Positions 26,859-37,077 of a stretch of DNA of 64,000 nucleotides are shown one piece after another (position 1 is the stretch's first letter; each line of letters begins with the position of its first letter). The notes beneath the pieces were generated by a model, which was given only the letters and a program-made list of their open reading frames with translations, had not been told where the DNA came from and made no database searches. The stretch comes from Chitinophagaceae bacterium (GTDB taxonomy: Bacteria > Bacteroidota > Bacteroidia > Chitinophagales > Chitinophagaceae), in the NCBI GenBank assembly GCA_947454155.1, contig CANGIT010000002.1, positions 146,508 to 210,507 on the forward strand, given 5' to 3'. Both the position numbers and the translations under genes were made by a program.

Positions 26859-27153
26859 GCACAATACTTTCTTTAAAAATCCGTTTATATTCCCACACTT
26901 AATCTTTCAAGCCTTCATTGGCTTGAAGCAGCAACATTTTTCAAAAAAATGATAATTGCAATCGTCAGCATTTTATGCCAAGCGCTCAGCTTTGGTAATT
27001 TTTTGGGGTAGAAGATTATCGTAATTCTACGTGAAATAATGGCCTTTTTCGGGTACTTTCCCTCTGTTTTTTATTTACATAATAAAATCAAAATTTCGGC
27101 GTTTATATAATATCCTATAACAGACCGTTCCTATGGTCCTATCCTATACGCCG
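26859..27153 (+). promoter_or_regulatory. Upstream region of the giant T9SS gene
   Basis: About 295 nt without a gene. An 8-bp hairpin, TTCAAGCC (26906-26913) with GGCTTGAA (26920-26927), lacks a T-run and so is not a typical terminator. No perfect TAnnTTTG box is seen close to the start. Confidence 0.35.
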
Positions 27154-30100
27154 ATGAAAAAACTTTTACCTATCCTGCTAATGCTTACCGGATACTTCGT
27201 TTCCGGGCAAGTGTCAAGGCCAACTTCTTCCGCTACAACGCAACATTGGGATGAAGTAGAGCCGATGGTCAATGGATTTTCAAGAGTACTTCAAAAAGAA
27301 TCTTTCACTTTCATCAATACAGCTGGCCATGCCATTGCACCGGCAAAATTCAGCGGTGCTCGCAATTTTTCCGCTCATCGGGCGGCTGTTCAGCAAAACG
27401 AAAAATGGGGCTTTATCAACGAAATGGGAATACAGGTAGTACCTTGTGTGTACGACCTGGTTTTTGATTTCAAGGGACTGAACACGGTGGTGATGAAAAA
27501 CGGACAATGGTTCTTAATGGGGCATGCAGGAAATGGGGTTAAAAATTTAGACATCGACCTCTGTCATGGATTTGAAAATGGGGTCGCCATTGTAGAAAAG
27601 TCAGGAAGAAAAGGATTATTATCTTTGGATGGCAACATTGGTTCATGGAGCAATGCGGCAACTGCTGCTGCACAAAGAAATACGGCCGTTCAATCTGTGG
27701 CCAACGCCACAACATCCAATTGTCCTAACAATCTTGATTTTGAAAATGGCAATTTTACCAACTGGAGATGTTTTACAGGATCTGTGGATTCGATTGGCAA
27801 TACCAACGTGATTACCGTCAATCCTTCCGCACCAACCGCCAACAGACATCGAATTGTAACCAGAGCCAATCCATCGGCTATCGATCCTTTTGGATTATTT
27901 CCTACCAATCCACCAGATGGCAGTAATTTTTGTGTGAAACTCGGTAATACCAACATCGGTGCTCAAGCCGAAAGAATCGCTTACACGATCAGAGTGCCGC
28001 AAAATGACAGTAATTTTTCCGTGAAATATGATTACGCTGTCGTGTTTCAAGATCCGGGTCATACCGCCTGGTCGCAACCGCGTTTCACGGCGCGCTTATT
28101 CGATTCCGCCTCCAATACTTATGTAAGCTGCGCTTCTTTCGAATATATATCTACATCAAGTTTGCCGGGTTTTGCCCGTTCAACGGTGGATACCACTGTG
28201 ATTTTCAAAAGCTGGGCGAGTGCATTTATCAGCCTCAGACAATATGCCGGTAAAACCATGTATCTCGAATTTACTACAGCCGACTGTGTAAGAAGAGGTC
28301 ACTGGGGGTATGCTTATGTGGATGTAGAGCCTTCTTGCGGACAGTCGATGAATGCTACTTACAATTGCGCTTACCCTAATATCACCACGCTGGATGCTCC
28401 TCCCGGTTTTCAAGCTTACAACTGGTGGAGTGCAAACTATGGCAGTGTGTTGGCCAATGGACAACACGCGGTGTTGAATCCTGGTCCTGCTTCCAATACA
28501 TCAATGTGGTTGGAGATGATTCCGTATAATTCATTCGGCTGCAGAGATACATTGCCAGTTGTATTAACCACTACTTATCAGCCTTCATTTCAGGTGTCTG
28601 AAACCAATGCCACCTGTGCTCCGCATACCATTACTTTTTATAATAATGATATTCCTTCTTCACACGTGAACTGGAATTTTGGTGATGGCACAACAGCCAC
28701 AGGAGATACGGTTGTTCATACTTACATTACACCGGGCACATTCATTGTAACCATGACGGCTACATTGCCAGCAGGTTGCTCAGGTGCTGCCAGTGATACC
28801 ATCACGCTTACGGCCGCATCCGGTTCATTGCAATATGTTGGTGGTAATTTTTGTGATCATACCAACGTGAGTTTCTCGGTAACCGACAATGGTGCTACTG
28901 CCTACCATTGGAACTTTGGAGATGGTGCCACACAGACCACCACTACAGGAGCTGTTACTCATACTTATGCAACTCCCGGAAGTTATTTGCCTTCTGTAGT
29001 ACTGGATTACAACAGCGGTTGTCAGCTCAGCTTGCCTGGCAGTGATTCCATCCGCATAGAAAAATTGAATCCCGAATTTATTTTCAATATTCAGCATGTT
29101 TGCGATGCAACAACTGTTTCATTCAACAGCCAGTCTACGTCTCATTTCGGTATAGCTTCATATTTCTGGAGATTTGGTGATGGCACTACAGCCACAGGCA
29201 TCAATCCAATTCATGTTTACAACCGGTCAGGTAACTTTTTGGTGAAGCTGATCATTACCGGAGTGAATGGTTGTATGGATTCAGTTTCACATTCGGTACC
29301 CGTCAGCATTTGGAATACGCCGGTGGCCACAATCGCAGGCTTGTCATCCATTTGTCAAAGAGAGTCGGCTACTTTCATTGCCGGCGTAAGATCAGCAGAC
29401 AGTATCGTATCTATGCAATGGCATACTTCCAATAATCTGAGTGCGTCAGGAGATTCGGCAACGTTTTTATTTAACCAGGCCGATACAATAACAATAAATT
29501 TTATTGCTACTACCATCAACGGTTGTGCTGATAGCGCATTCAAAACTATCATTGTTAAACCACTGCCTGTGATTGCTCAGCCTGCCGATCAGCAACTCTG
29601 CAATGGTTCATCAACCACAGCGGTTGTGCTCAGCAGTTCGTTGTCTGCCACCAGTTTCAGTTGGGTGAACGATAATGCAGGAATTGGATTGGGCGTTGCC
29701 GGAAATGGCAATGTGCCTTCCTTTGTAGCGGGTAATGATACCAGTTATACGTTATACGCCAATATCACCGTGAATGCTGTTTCGCATGGCTGCGCGGCAG
29801 ATCCGGTCAGTTTTACTTATATCGTATTTCCAACGCCACAAACCATTCAGCCCGCCAATCAGACGGTCTGCGACCGTGGACATACCGATCCGGTGATTGT
29901 CAACAGTTTCACCAGCGCGGTAGCCGCTAACACTTACGAATGGACGAATAATTTACCTTCTATCGGTCTGGCGGCCAATGGAACAGGCAACATTCCCTCA
30001 TTTACAGCCATCAACAATACCACTCAAACACAAGTGGCTACCATCACTTTGATGGCCAGGGACAATGGTTGTAATGGGCTTCCCGTACAGTTTACCATTA

Positions 30101-32457
30101 CGGTAAATCCAACCCCTCAGATGAACATGCCTGCAAGTGTGCAGATTTGCAATGGCGCCACTACGGCAGCCATCAATTTCAATGGTACAACAGGTGCCGA
30201 TTTGTACAACTGGACCAATTCTGATTCTACCATCGGATTGAACGGTTCAGGTACAGGCATCATCAGGCCATTTGTGGCTGTCAACAATACCAATACGCCA
30301 ATTACGGCAAACATTTCGGTGTATCCTGTTTTACATGGCTGTAATGGTGTTTTGCAATATTTCAATATAGTAGTGAACCCAACGCCGGCTGTAGCACAGC
30401 CTGCCGATCAGCGGGTTTGCAATGGGAACGCCACCAATGCCATCGCATTTCAGGGTACCGTTTTGAATGCTGATTACAACTGGACGAACAACCAGCCTTC
30501 AATTGGTTTGGCGGCCAGTGGAAGTGGCAATATTCCTGCTTTCAATCCGATCAACAATGGACTCAATGCCATATCGGCCAATATCTCAGTTACTCCGGTC
30601 ATCAATGGATGTCCGGGTGCACCTCAGGTATTTGTGCTTGAGGTAATGCCACAGCCCGATATGTTGCAGCCTTTCAATCAATTTATCTGTAATGGACAGC
30701 AAACGCCGTTCATCAACTTTACGGGAATGTTGAATAACACGACTTTCAGCTGGGTGAACGACAACAGTGCAATAGGGTTGGGGGCCTCTGGAAATGGAGC
30801 TATTACATCTTTTGTAGCCTTGAATAATTCGAATACAGCACAAACGGCAACCATCACGGTAACACCAATGGCTAGTGGTTGTTCCGGATTGCCATTATCT
30901 TTCATCGTTCATGTGGATCCAACACCCGACATGGTGCAGCCTGCCAATCAAACTGTATGTAGCGGTGTTCGCATCGATTCACTTTTATTCTCTGGTACAG
31001 TGGCCGGTACATCATTCAGCTGGATCAATTCGGAAACTGAAATTGGTTTACCGGCCAGCGGATCTGGTAACATGCCTTCTTTTGTTGCCCAAAACCCTCA
31101 GCATATGCCCATCACAGCTATCATCAATGTAGTAGGACTGGCGAACAGCTGCAGCAGCTTGAACAGAGTTTTCACCATCACTGTCAATCCTTCACCTGTA
31201 GTGGACAGTATTCCTAATCAATCGGTTTGTAATGGTATGCAGATGAATGGCATTGCGGTTACAAGTCCTGTTACAGGTACTCAATTGAGATGGGTGAATG
31301 ACCAACCTTCAATTGGTTTGACTGCTTCAGGTACCGGTGATATACCTGCTTTCACTGCAATTAATAATAGTGCCTCTCTCATGCTGGCCAATATCAATGT
31401 GTATGGCGAAAGTCCCGACCAATGTCAAATGGCTGTTCAGACTTTCAAAATTGCCGTTAATCCTTCACCTCGTGTTGTGGCGGGAAATGATTTCAGTATG
31501 TGTCGCGGTAGTCAAATGGGTATGGTTGTTTCCGGTGCTGCTTCATTCCAATGGAGTCCTTCTACAGGATTGAATTGTAGCTCTTGTGCCAATCCTGTAA
31601 CCACAGCAACTGACAATATTGACTATGTGGTGGAAGGAACAAGTGCTTTTGGTTGCAAAGGATATGATACCGTAAGGGTAAATGTGATTCAGCCTTTCCA
31701 AATGCTGGTTTCACCCAATGATACTTTATGTTCCGGCAGAACAGTTCAATTGAATGCCAGAAACGCCGATCGATACGAATGGAGTCCTTCCATCGGCTTG
31801 AACAGCACTTCAATTGCCAATCCGGTGGCAACACCAACGGTAAGTACCAGATACCGCGTGATAGGCTTTGATGCGGCGCATTGCTTCACCGATACAGGTT
31901 ATGTCGACATCATGGTGGCTTCTTCGCCAAGTGTAAATGCAGGTCCGGATATCAACGAAGCTACAGGGACGCAAGTGGTGCTTCAGCCCACTGTAAATAA
32001 TGGAACGGTGAGCACATGGAGCTGGAGTCCTGCCCATCACTTGAGTTGCGATGATTGTCCGCACCCCATCTTGACGGTGTCAACAGATGCCAGCTATGTA
32101 CTGACTGTGGTAAATCGTTATGGTTGCAAGGCATCCGATACACTCAATGTGGTTACATTCTGTAAAAATGCACAGGTGTTCATTCCCAATGCGTTTACGC
32201 CTGATGGTGATGGCGCCAATGACATCATGATGATCAGAGGTACAGGCATCTCGGTGAAGTCCTTCAGAATTTTCAACAGATGGGGTAATCTGGTGTTTGA
32301 AAAAACCGGTTTTGCACCCAATGATCCCAAATTTGGCTGGGATGGCAAAGTAAGAGGCATTGCTGCCGCTCCGGATGTGTATGTATACATTGCCGAAGTG
32401 GTATGCGATAACGGTACACCATACATGTATAAAGGAAATGTGACCATCATTAAATAA
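27154..32457 (+). CDS. Giant secreted PKD-repeat protein with type B T9SS C-terminal domain
   Basis: About 1767 residues from the ATG at 27154, which begins the signal peptide MKKLLPILLMLTGYFVSG; an in-frame ATG at 27133 adds seven residues. After the signal come WG-repeat-like strands (KWGFINEMGIQVVP), then a region starting NLDFENGNFTNWRCF. Several PKD domains follow, with WNFGDGTTATGDTVVHTY, WNFGDGATQTTT and WRFGDGTTATG. Seven PKD-like repeats of about 90 residues lie at 29560-31457, then two shorter SPSxGL modules. The end, FIPNAFTPDGDGAND...FNRWGNLVFE...GNVTIIK, is the gliding-motility-associated (CHU_C, type B) sorting domain of the type IX secretion system. A PorP/SprF gene follows 7 nt later. 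It probably acts as a cell-surface adhesin or filament; ligand unknown. Confidence 0.9.
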   Translation: MKKLLPILLMLTGYFVSGQVSRPTSSATTQHWDEVEPMVNGFSRVLQKESFTFINTAGHAIAPAKFSGARNFSAHRAAVQQNEKWGFINEMGIQVVPCVYDLVFDFKGLNTVVMKNGQWFLMGHAGNGVKNLDIDLCHGFENGVAIVEKSGRKGLLSLDGNIGSWSNAATAAAQRNTAVQSVANATTSNCPNNLDFENGNFTNWRCFTGSVDSIGNTNVITVNPSAPTANRHRIVTRANPSAIDPFGLFPTNPPDGSNFCVKLGNTNIGAQAERIAYTIRVPQNDSNFSVKYDYAVVFQDPGHTAWSQPRFTARLFDSASNTYVSCASFEYISTSSLPGFARSTVDTTVIFKSWASAFISLRQYAGKTMYLEFTTADCVRRGHWGYAYVDVEPSCGQSMNATYNCAYPNITTLDAPPGFQAYNWWSANYGSVLANGQHAVLNPGPASNTSMWLEMIPYNSFGCRDTLPVVLTTTYQPSFQVSETNATCAPHTITFYNNDIPSSHVNWNFGDGTTATGDTVVHTYITPGTFIVTMTATLPAGCSGAASDTITLTAASGSLQYVGGNFCDHTNVSFSVTDNGATAYHWNFGDGATQTTTTGAVTHTYATPGSYLPSVVLDYNSGCQLSLPGSDSIRIEKLNPEFIFNIQHVCDATTVSFNSQSTSHFGIASYFWRFGDGTTATGINPIHVYNRSGNFLVKLIITGVNGCMDSVSHSVPVSIWNTPVATIAGLSSICQRESATFIAGVRSADSIVSMQWHTSNNLSASGDSATFLFNQADTITINFIATTINGCADSAFKTIIVKPLPVIAQPADQQLCNGSSTTAVVLSSSLSATSFSWVNDNAGIGLGVAGNGNVPSFVAGNDTSYTLYANITVNAVSHGCAADPVSFTYIVFPTPQTIQPANQTVCDRGHTDPVIVNSFTSAVAANTYEWTNNLPSIGLAANGTGNIPSFTAINNTTQTQVATITLMARDNGCNGLPVQFTITVNPTPQMNMPASVQICNGATTAAINFNGTTGADLYNWTNSDSTIGLNGSGTGIIRPFVAVNNTNTPITANISVYPVLHGCNGVLQYFNIVVNPTPAVAQPADQRVCNGNATNAIAFQGTVLNADYNWTNNQPSIGLAASGSGNIPAFNPINNGLNAISANISVTPVINGCPGAPQVFVLEVMPQPDMLQPFNQFICNGQQTPFINFTGMLNNTTFSWVNDNSAIGLGASGNGAITSFVALNNSNTAQTATITVTPMASGCSGLPLSFIVHVDPTPDMVQPANQTVCSGVRIDSLLFSGTVAGTSFSWINSETEIGLPASGSGNMPSFVAQNPQHMPITAIINVVGLANSCSSLNRVFTITVNPSPVVDSIPNQSVCNGMQMNGIAVTSPVTGTQLRWVNDQPSIGLTASGTGDIPAFTAINNSASLMLANINVYGESPDQCQMAVQTFKIAVNPSPRVVAGNDFSMCRGSQMGMVVSGAASFQWSPSTGLNCSSCANPVTTATDNIDYVVEGTSAFGCKGYDTVRVNVIQPFQMLVSPNDTLCSGRTVQLNARNADRYEWSPSIGLNSTSIANPVATPTVSTRYRVIGFDAAHCFTDTGYVDIMVASSPSVNAGPDINEATGTQVVLQPTVNNGTVSTWSWSPAHHLSCDDCPHPILTVSTDASYVLTVVNRYGCKASDTLNVVTFCKNAQVFIPNAFTPDGDGANDIMMIRGTGISVKSFRIFNRWGNLVFEKTGFAPNDPKFGWDGKVRGIAAAPDVYVYIAEVVCDNGTPYMYKGNVTIIK
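29560..31457 (+). repeat. Seven PKD-like protein repeats, about 270 bp each
   Basis: Each unit begins Pro-x-Pro and runs PA-DQ-x-x-CNG, then SW-V/T-N-x-x-SIGL, A-SGxGNIPxF, NN, and ends GC-G-x-P-F-x-I-VN. DNA divergence between units is large, so the array is old and held by selection at the protein level. Confidence 0.85.
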
Positions 32458-32464
32458 CCTGACT

Positions 32465-33505
32465 ATGAAAACCGCTAAATACCCATTTATCATTTCTTTG
32501 TTGCTGATGACCATGGTCTCCATGAAAGCTAGCGCCCAGGATATCAACTTCTCACAGTTCTATGATTTGCCTGTACTGAGAAATCCGGCATTATCGGGCT
32601 TGTTTGATGGCGATATGCGCTTTTGTTCGGGTTACAGAAATCAATGGCAGAGCGTTACAGTTCCTTACAGAACCATCGCGTTGAGCGGTGAGTTTAAAAA
32701 AGTGGTATCAAGAAACACAGGTGATTTTGTGACTTTTGGATTTCAGCTCACCAATGATGTAGCCGGAGATTCCAAGCTTACCCGCACTCAGGCCTTGCCG
32801 GTGATCAATTATCATAAATCTTTGAGCTCAGCCAAAAACATGTATTTGTCTGCAGCATTTATGGGAGGTCCTGTGATGTCGCATTTCGATCCTACACAAC
32901 TGAGATTTGATGACCAGTACATGGGAGGAACCTTCAGTGCTGCCAATCCCACCCACCAAACGTTTACCAAAACCGGACTCACTTATTGGGATCCTTCGGT
33001 TGGTTTGTCGTTCAGCAATGAGGCCGGAGAGAATACCACCTACTATATCGGTGTAGGTTTGTTTCATTTCACAAACCCGAAAGTGTCATTTCAACAGCAA
33101 AACGATTTCAAGCTCAACAGAAAGTATGTGTTGAATTTTGGATTGACCAGCAAAACCAGCGATGCCGATCGATTGGTGGTATATGCCGACTTATTTAAGC
33201 AAGGTGGTGCAGCGCAAGCGCAAGGTGGTTTGATGTACAAGCACGATCTGGTTCAAACCGACGACGATCAGGCCATCAGCATATCGGGCGGTTTGTTTTA
33301 TCGGTTAAACGATGCCGTTATTCCGGTGGTGAAACTGGATTATTACAAGATGAGTTTTGGAGCAACTTATGATATCAACGTCAGTAAGCTGGTGCCTGCA
33401 TCACAAATGCGTGGTGGATTGGAAGTGACCATGACTTACAAGGCGTTTTCGCCTAATCATATCAGTGATGAGGTATACAGAACAAGATGTCCGCGCTTCT
33501 TTTAA
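32465..33505 (+). CDS. PorP/SprF family type IX secretion membrane protein
   Basis: 346 residues with a signal peptide (IISLLLMTMVSMKASA, then QDINFSQFYDLPVLRNPAL), the PorP/SprF hallmark start. A barrel of alternating strands follows (FRSGYRNQWQSV-like GYRNQWQSVTVPYRT; YYIGVGLFHFTNPKVSF; ISGGLFYRLNDAVIPVVKLDY; FGATYDINVSKL). In Flavobacterium johnsoniae SprF is needed for export of the type B substrate SprB, and such genes sit next to their substrates. The 7-nt gap after the giant gene supports the same pairing here. It is an outer-membrane protein and likely translationally linked. Confidence 0.94.
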   Translation: MKTAKYPFIISLLLMTMVSMKASAQDINFSQFYDLPVLRNPALSGLFDGDMRFCSGYRNQWQSVTVPYRTIALSGEFKKVVSRNTGDFVTFGFQLTNDVAGDSKLTRTQALPVINYHKSLSSAKNMYLSAAFMGGPVMSHFDPTQLRFDDQYMGGTFSAANPTHQTFTKTGLTYWDPSVGLSFSNEAGENTTYYIGVGLFHFTNPKVSFQQQNDFKLNRKYVLNFGLTSKTSDADRLVVYADLFKQGGAAQAQGGLMYKHDLVQTDDDQAISISGGLFYRLNDAVIPVVKLDYYKMSFGATYDINVSKLVPASQMRGGLEVTMTYKAFSPNHISDEVYRTRCPRFF

Positions 33506-33516
33506 TGGATGAGTAT

Positions 33517-34305
33517 TTACAGGCAGCCTGTTCTGCCGCCATCTACAGGCAAATTGATGCCGTTAATATAAGCTGCGGCCGGTGAACAAAGAAATGCCAC
33601 CGCGGCGCCAAATTCTTCGGGTTGTCCTATTCTGCCTACAGGAATTTCAGCTACAAGTTCTTTCATGATTTCTTCTTCTGATTTTCCCTGATCTGCTGCT
33701 TTTTTCTTCAGTACATAATCTGCTCTTACCGTATTGGTGAAGCCCGGCAAAACATTGTTTACCGTTATGCCGAATGGCCCTAATTCTAGTGAAAGCGTTT
33801 TGGCCCAGTTGGCCACTGCGGCCCTGATGGTGTTGCTGACACCCAATCCGGCAATCGGTTGTTTGACCGAAGTGGAAATAACATTGATGATTCGTCCAAA
33901 TCCTGCGGCTTTCATGCCCGGAACAACAGCCTGTGTAAGGATATGGTTATTGATGAGATGATTGTTGAAGGCTTGAAGATAAGCAGCGGAATCGGCGTCA
34001 ATCGCTTTGCCGCCAGCGGGTCCACCTGTGTTGTTGACCAGGATGTGCACCACATTCCCTTTGCCGATAAATTCATCAATTGCACGTTGCACTTCATTGG
34101 TGTTGGAGAAATCGGCAACACAATATTGGTGGTGCTGTTTTTTGGTGCAGTCTAATTTCAATAAAGTCTCTTTCAGTTTTTCTTCATTGCGGGCCATCAA
34201 GGTTACATTGGCGCCTAATAAGGCCAATTCAATAGCGGAAGCTAAACCAAGTCCTTGCGTACTTCCGCAAACCAGTGCGTTTTTTCCGGATAAGTCTAAA
34301 TTCAT
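33517..34305 (-). CDS. SDR family protein lacking the Tyr/Lys catalytic pair
   Basis: 262-residue short-chain dehydrogenase fold. The cofactor motif is ALVCGSTQGLGLASA (about 10-24) and NNTGGP replaces the usual NNAG. The expected active-site stretch Y-x-x-x-K is not present: after the Ser-bearing IINVISTSVKQP the sequence reads LGVSNTIRAAVANWAK, with Val and Arg where Tyr and Lys stand in classical SDRs. The C-terminal IGQPEEFGAAVAFLCSPAAAYINGINLPVDGG is standard. This fits the divergent 'BKR-like' SDR subgroup with an atypical catalytic tetrad. Automatic annotation as 3-oxoacyl-ACP reductase would therefore be doubtful. It is 7 nt downstream of the YkgJ-type gene. Confidence 0.85.
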   Translation of the reverse strand: MNLDLSGKNALVCGSTQGLGLASAIELALLGANVTLMARNEEKLKETLLKLDCTKKQHHQYCVADFSNTNEVQRAIDEFIGKGNVVHILVNNTGGPAGGKAIDADSAAYLQAFNNHLINNHILTQAVVPGMKAAGFGRIINVISTSVKQPIAGLGVSNTIRAAVANWAKTLSLELGPFGITVNNVLPGFTNTVRADYVLKKKAADQGKSEEEIMKELVAEIPVGRIGQPEEFGAAVAFLCSPAAAYINGINLPVDGGRTGCL

Positions 34306-34312
34306 TTTGAGA

Positions 34313-34708
34313 TCAAATTTCTTCTTTGAAAAATCGGGTGGCTATTTTCAGTTGTTCAACAACATTGTAAATGATTGGACACATGCCATAATGTATCAGA
34401 GTGGCAAAAAGCCTGCTGTTGAAATTTGGCTGGTCTAAATTAGGGAATGCCCTGCATTCGGTAAATCTTTTTTCATAAATCGTGCAACTACAATCCTTTA
34501 AAAAATGGCAGGGAATGGTATTCATGATCATCAGCTTACCACCGCCGCTTTCCACATATTTTTCTTTAAAGTCAGATGTGCTCAAACCCAAATATTCGGC
34601 TGTTTCAACTGATTCTTCTTCTGTGATATTCACCATCAGTTGATGGCAACAAGCGCCGCATTTTGTACAGTCAATTTGTGCTTCGATTTCTCTGTTCAAT
34701 TTCTGCAC
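34313..34708 (-). CDS. YkgJ-family cysteine cluster protein, start uncertain
   Basis: At least 131 residues from a GTG at 34708. Cysteines are arranged as in the CxxCxxCC-type zinc/iron-chelating (UPF0153/YkgJ) family: IDCTKCGACC, then IPCHFLKDCSCTIYEKRFTECRAFP. Metal binding is likely; function is unknown. The frame stays open upstream to a stop near 34913 and reads a plausible helical segment (ITNRAEIAEKAKERFSENEA, then FRNFLNARNTEQIDALVQKL) but contains no ATG, GTG or TTG before 34708. The true start may be a rare codon, or the region may hold an error or frameshift. Confidence 0.75.
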   Translation of the reverse strand: MQKLNREIEAQIDCTKCGACCHQLMVNITEEESVETAEYLGLSTSDFKEKYVESGGGKLMIMNTIPCHFLKDCSCTIYEKRFTECRAFPNLDQPNFNSRLFATLIHYGMCPIIYNVVEQLKIATRFFKEEI

Positions 34709-35029
34709 GAGCGCGTCGATTTGCTCAGTATTCCGGGCGTTGAGAAAATTTCTGAAAGCTTCGTTTTCTGAAAAACGTTCTTTTGCCTTCTCAGCAATTT
34801 CTGCACGATTGGTGATGATATTGATTGCCGTAGTTTTTTGTGTTAAAAGATGAAAGATAATTTTTATTATTGATTTACAGTGATTTAGGTGTCGCTCATC
34901 ATCCTGATTCTTTTACACACAAATAATGCTGTATGTGGATAAAAGTTAGGGTTTGAATTCGCGGTCATTCAATTAAATTCGCAGGCTATTGCAATTGATT
35001 TTTATACCCTCGTAAAGAAAACATGAAGT
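34709..35029. other. Spacer between the YkgJ-type gene and parE
   Basis: The first 200 nt continue the open minus-strand frame described for the YkgJ-type gene. The rest is A/T-rich and should contain the parE promoter; TTAGGGTTTG near 34950 is a relaxed match only. No repeat or hairpin stands out. Confidence 0.4.
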
Positions 35030-36916
35030 ATGGCAGATAAGGAATTGTTTAATTATACCGAAGACAGTATCAGAAGCCTGGACTGGAAAGAACACATTCG
35101 CCTTCGCCCGGGTATGTATATCGGAAAGCTGGGAGATGGAAGTAGTGCAGATGATGGTGTATATGTTTTACTCAAGGAAGTGGTGGACAACTGTATCGAT
35201 GAGCATACCATGGGTTATGGAAAGCATGTGGATGTTTCCATTAATGGCAAAACCATCACCGTTCGCGATTATGGCCGTGGCATTCCTTTGGGTAAGGTGG
35301 TGGATGTGGTGAGCAAAATTAATACCGGTGCCAAATACGACAGCAAGGCCTTTCAAAAAAGTGTGGGTTTGAACGGGGTAGGTACCAAAGCGGTGAATGC
35401 GCTGAGTAACTATTTCAAAGTAACAGCATTCAGAGACGGTAAAGAAAAAACAGCCGAATTCGAAAGAGGGAATCTCACCAAAGAACATAAGGAAGTGGCC
35501 ACCAAGGAAAGTAACGGTACTATGGTCACGTTTGTTCCGGATGACAGCATCTTTAAAAACTTTCACTTCGTTCAAGAATACCTCGACAATCAATTCTGGA
35601 ATTACTGTTACCTCAATGCCGGATTGGTATTGAACTTGAATGGCAAGCGCTATGTAAGTAAAAACGGACTTCTTGATTTGTTGCAACGTAAAACAAACGA
35701 AGATGAAATACGCTATCCCATCGTCCATCTGAAAGGTGAAGATATTGAGGTGGCTATCACGCATGGCAACGGCTATGGTGAAGAGTATTACAGTTTCGTC
35801 AACGGGCAATTCACCACACAAGGTGGTACACATCTGGCGGCCTTCAGGGAAGGATTTGTAAAAACCATTCGTGAGTTTTTTAAAAAGGATTATGATGCCT
35901 CTGATATCCGTGGCAGTATATGTGCAGCCATATCGGTAAGGGTACAGGAGCCGGTGTTTGAAAGTCAGACCAAGACCAAATTAGGCTCTCAGACGGTATA
36001 TGAAAATGGTCCCACCATGAAGAATTTCGTGGGCGATTTTTTACTGAAAGAGCTGGATAATTTTCTGCATAGAAACCCTGTGGTTTCCGATGCGTTAAAA
36101 AGAAGGATTGAGCAAAACGAAAGAGAAAGGAAAGAACTCGCCGGTATCAAAAAACTGGCGAATGAACGTGCTAAAAAAGCCAATTTGCACAACAAGAAAC
36201 TCCGCGATTGTAAATATCATTACAACGATGAGCCTACCGGAAAAGACAAGGAAACCATCATCGAAAAACAAAGAGAATCCACCATATTCATCACCGAGGG
36301 CGACAGTGCCAGCGGCTCCATCACCAAAGCAAGAAATGTAAATACACAAGCCGTTTTCAGTTTGAGAGGTAAGCCGCTCAATTGCTATGGACTGACCAAA
36401 AAAGTGGTATATGAAAATGAAGAGTTCAATCTTTTGCAACATGCATTGAACATTGAAGAGAGTTACGAAGATCTGCGTTACAACAATATCGTCATCGCTA
36501 CAGATGCCGACGTGGATGGCATGCACATCCGCATGTTGTTGATGACTTTTTTCCTGCAATTTTTTCCCGACCTGGTGAAGAATGGTCACGTTTATATTTT
36601 GGAAACACCTTTATTCAGGGTGAGGAACAAACAGGAAACTATTTACTGTTTCGACGAATCGGAGAAACAGGCCGCTGTAAAAAAACTTGGTAACAAGCCC
36701 GAGATCACCCGATTCAAAGGTTTGGGTGAAATCAGTCCCGATGAGTTTGCCCGATTCATCACTGCAGATATGCGCCTGCAACCGGTGATCATGGATCAGG
36801 GCGAACATTTGCAATTATTGCTGGAATATTACATGGGCAAAAACACCCCACAACGCCAGGATTTTATTATTGATAATCTGAGAGTGGAATTGGATTTGGT
36901 GGAAGAGGGAAAATGA
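35030..36916 (+). CDS. parE: DNA topoisomerase IV subunit B
   Basis: 628 residues. ATP-driven type IIA topoisomerase subunit that works with ParC to decatenate and relax DNA. GHKL ATPase domain: [30 protein letters not shown] and [12 protein letters not shown]. The transducer domain runs to about residue 390. The Toprim domain has [10 protein letters not shown] and [14 protein letters not shown], and [10 protein letters not shown] follows. The short C-terminal part and the nearby parC-like gene favour ParE over GyrB. A DUF1835-like gene and parC follow in the same direction. It starts at an ATG two codons after another out-of-frame ATG. Confidence 0.93.
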   Translation: MADKELFNYTEDSIRSLDWKEHIRLRPGMYIGKLGDGSSADDGVYVLLKEVVDNCIDEHTMGYGKHVDVSINGKTITVRDYGRGIPLGKVVDVVSKINTGAKYDSKAFQKSVGLNGVGTKAVNALSNYFKVTAFRDGKEKTAEFERGNLTKEHKEVATKESNGTMVTFVPDDSIFKNFHFVQEYLDNQFWNYCYLNAGLVLNLNGKRYVSKNGLLDLLQRKTNEDEIRYPIVHLKGEDIEVAITHGNGYGEEYYSFVNGQFTTQGGTHLAAFREGFVKTIREFFKKDYDASDIRGSICAAISVRVQEPVFESQTKTKLGSQTVYENGPTMKNFVGDFLLKELDNFLHRNPVVSDALKRRIEQNERERKELAGIKKLANERAKKANLHNKKLRDCKYHYNDEPTGKDKETIIEKQRESTIFITEGDSASGSITKARNVNTQAVFSLRGKPLNCYGLTKKVVYENEEFNLLQHALNIEESYEDLRYNNIVIATDADVDGMHIRMLLMTFFLQFFPDLVKNGHVYILETPLFRVRNKQETIYCFDESEKQAAVKKLGNKPEITRFKGLGEISPDEFARFITADMRLQPVIMDQGEHLQLLLEYYMGKNTPQRQDFIIDNLRVELDLVEEGK

Positions 36917-37067
36917 TTTGATGATTTGATGATTTGAAGATTTGATGATTTGTTTAATTGAAAAGATGAGTTGATGAAATAATCATAGGATATTAATCAT
37001 AAATGAATAATCACAAATTCCTCAACAACAAACAACAAACAACAAACGACAAACGACAAACGACAAA
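36915..37067. repeat. Two simple tandem arrays after parE
   Basis: The octamer GATTTGAT is repeated nearly five times at 36915-36952, beginning at the parE stop codon. A heptamer CAACAAA/CGACAAA is repeated six times at 37026-37067, ending 10 nt before the next start. Between them the sequence is A/T-rich with no gene. Confidence 0.85.
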
Positions 37068-37077
37068 CATAATTTGA

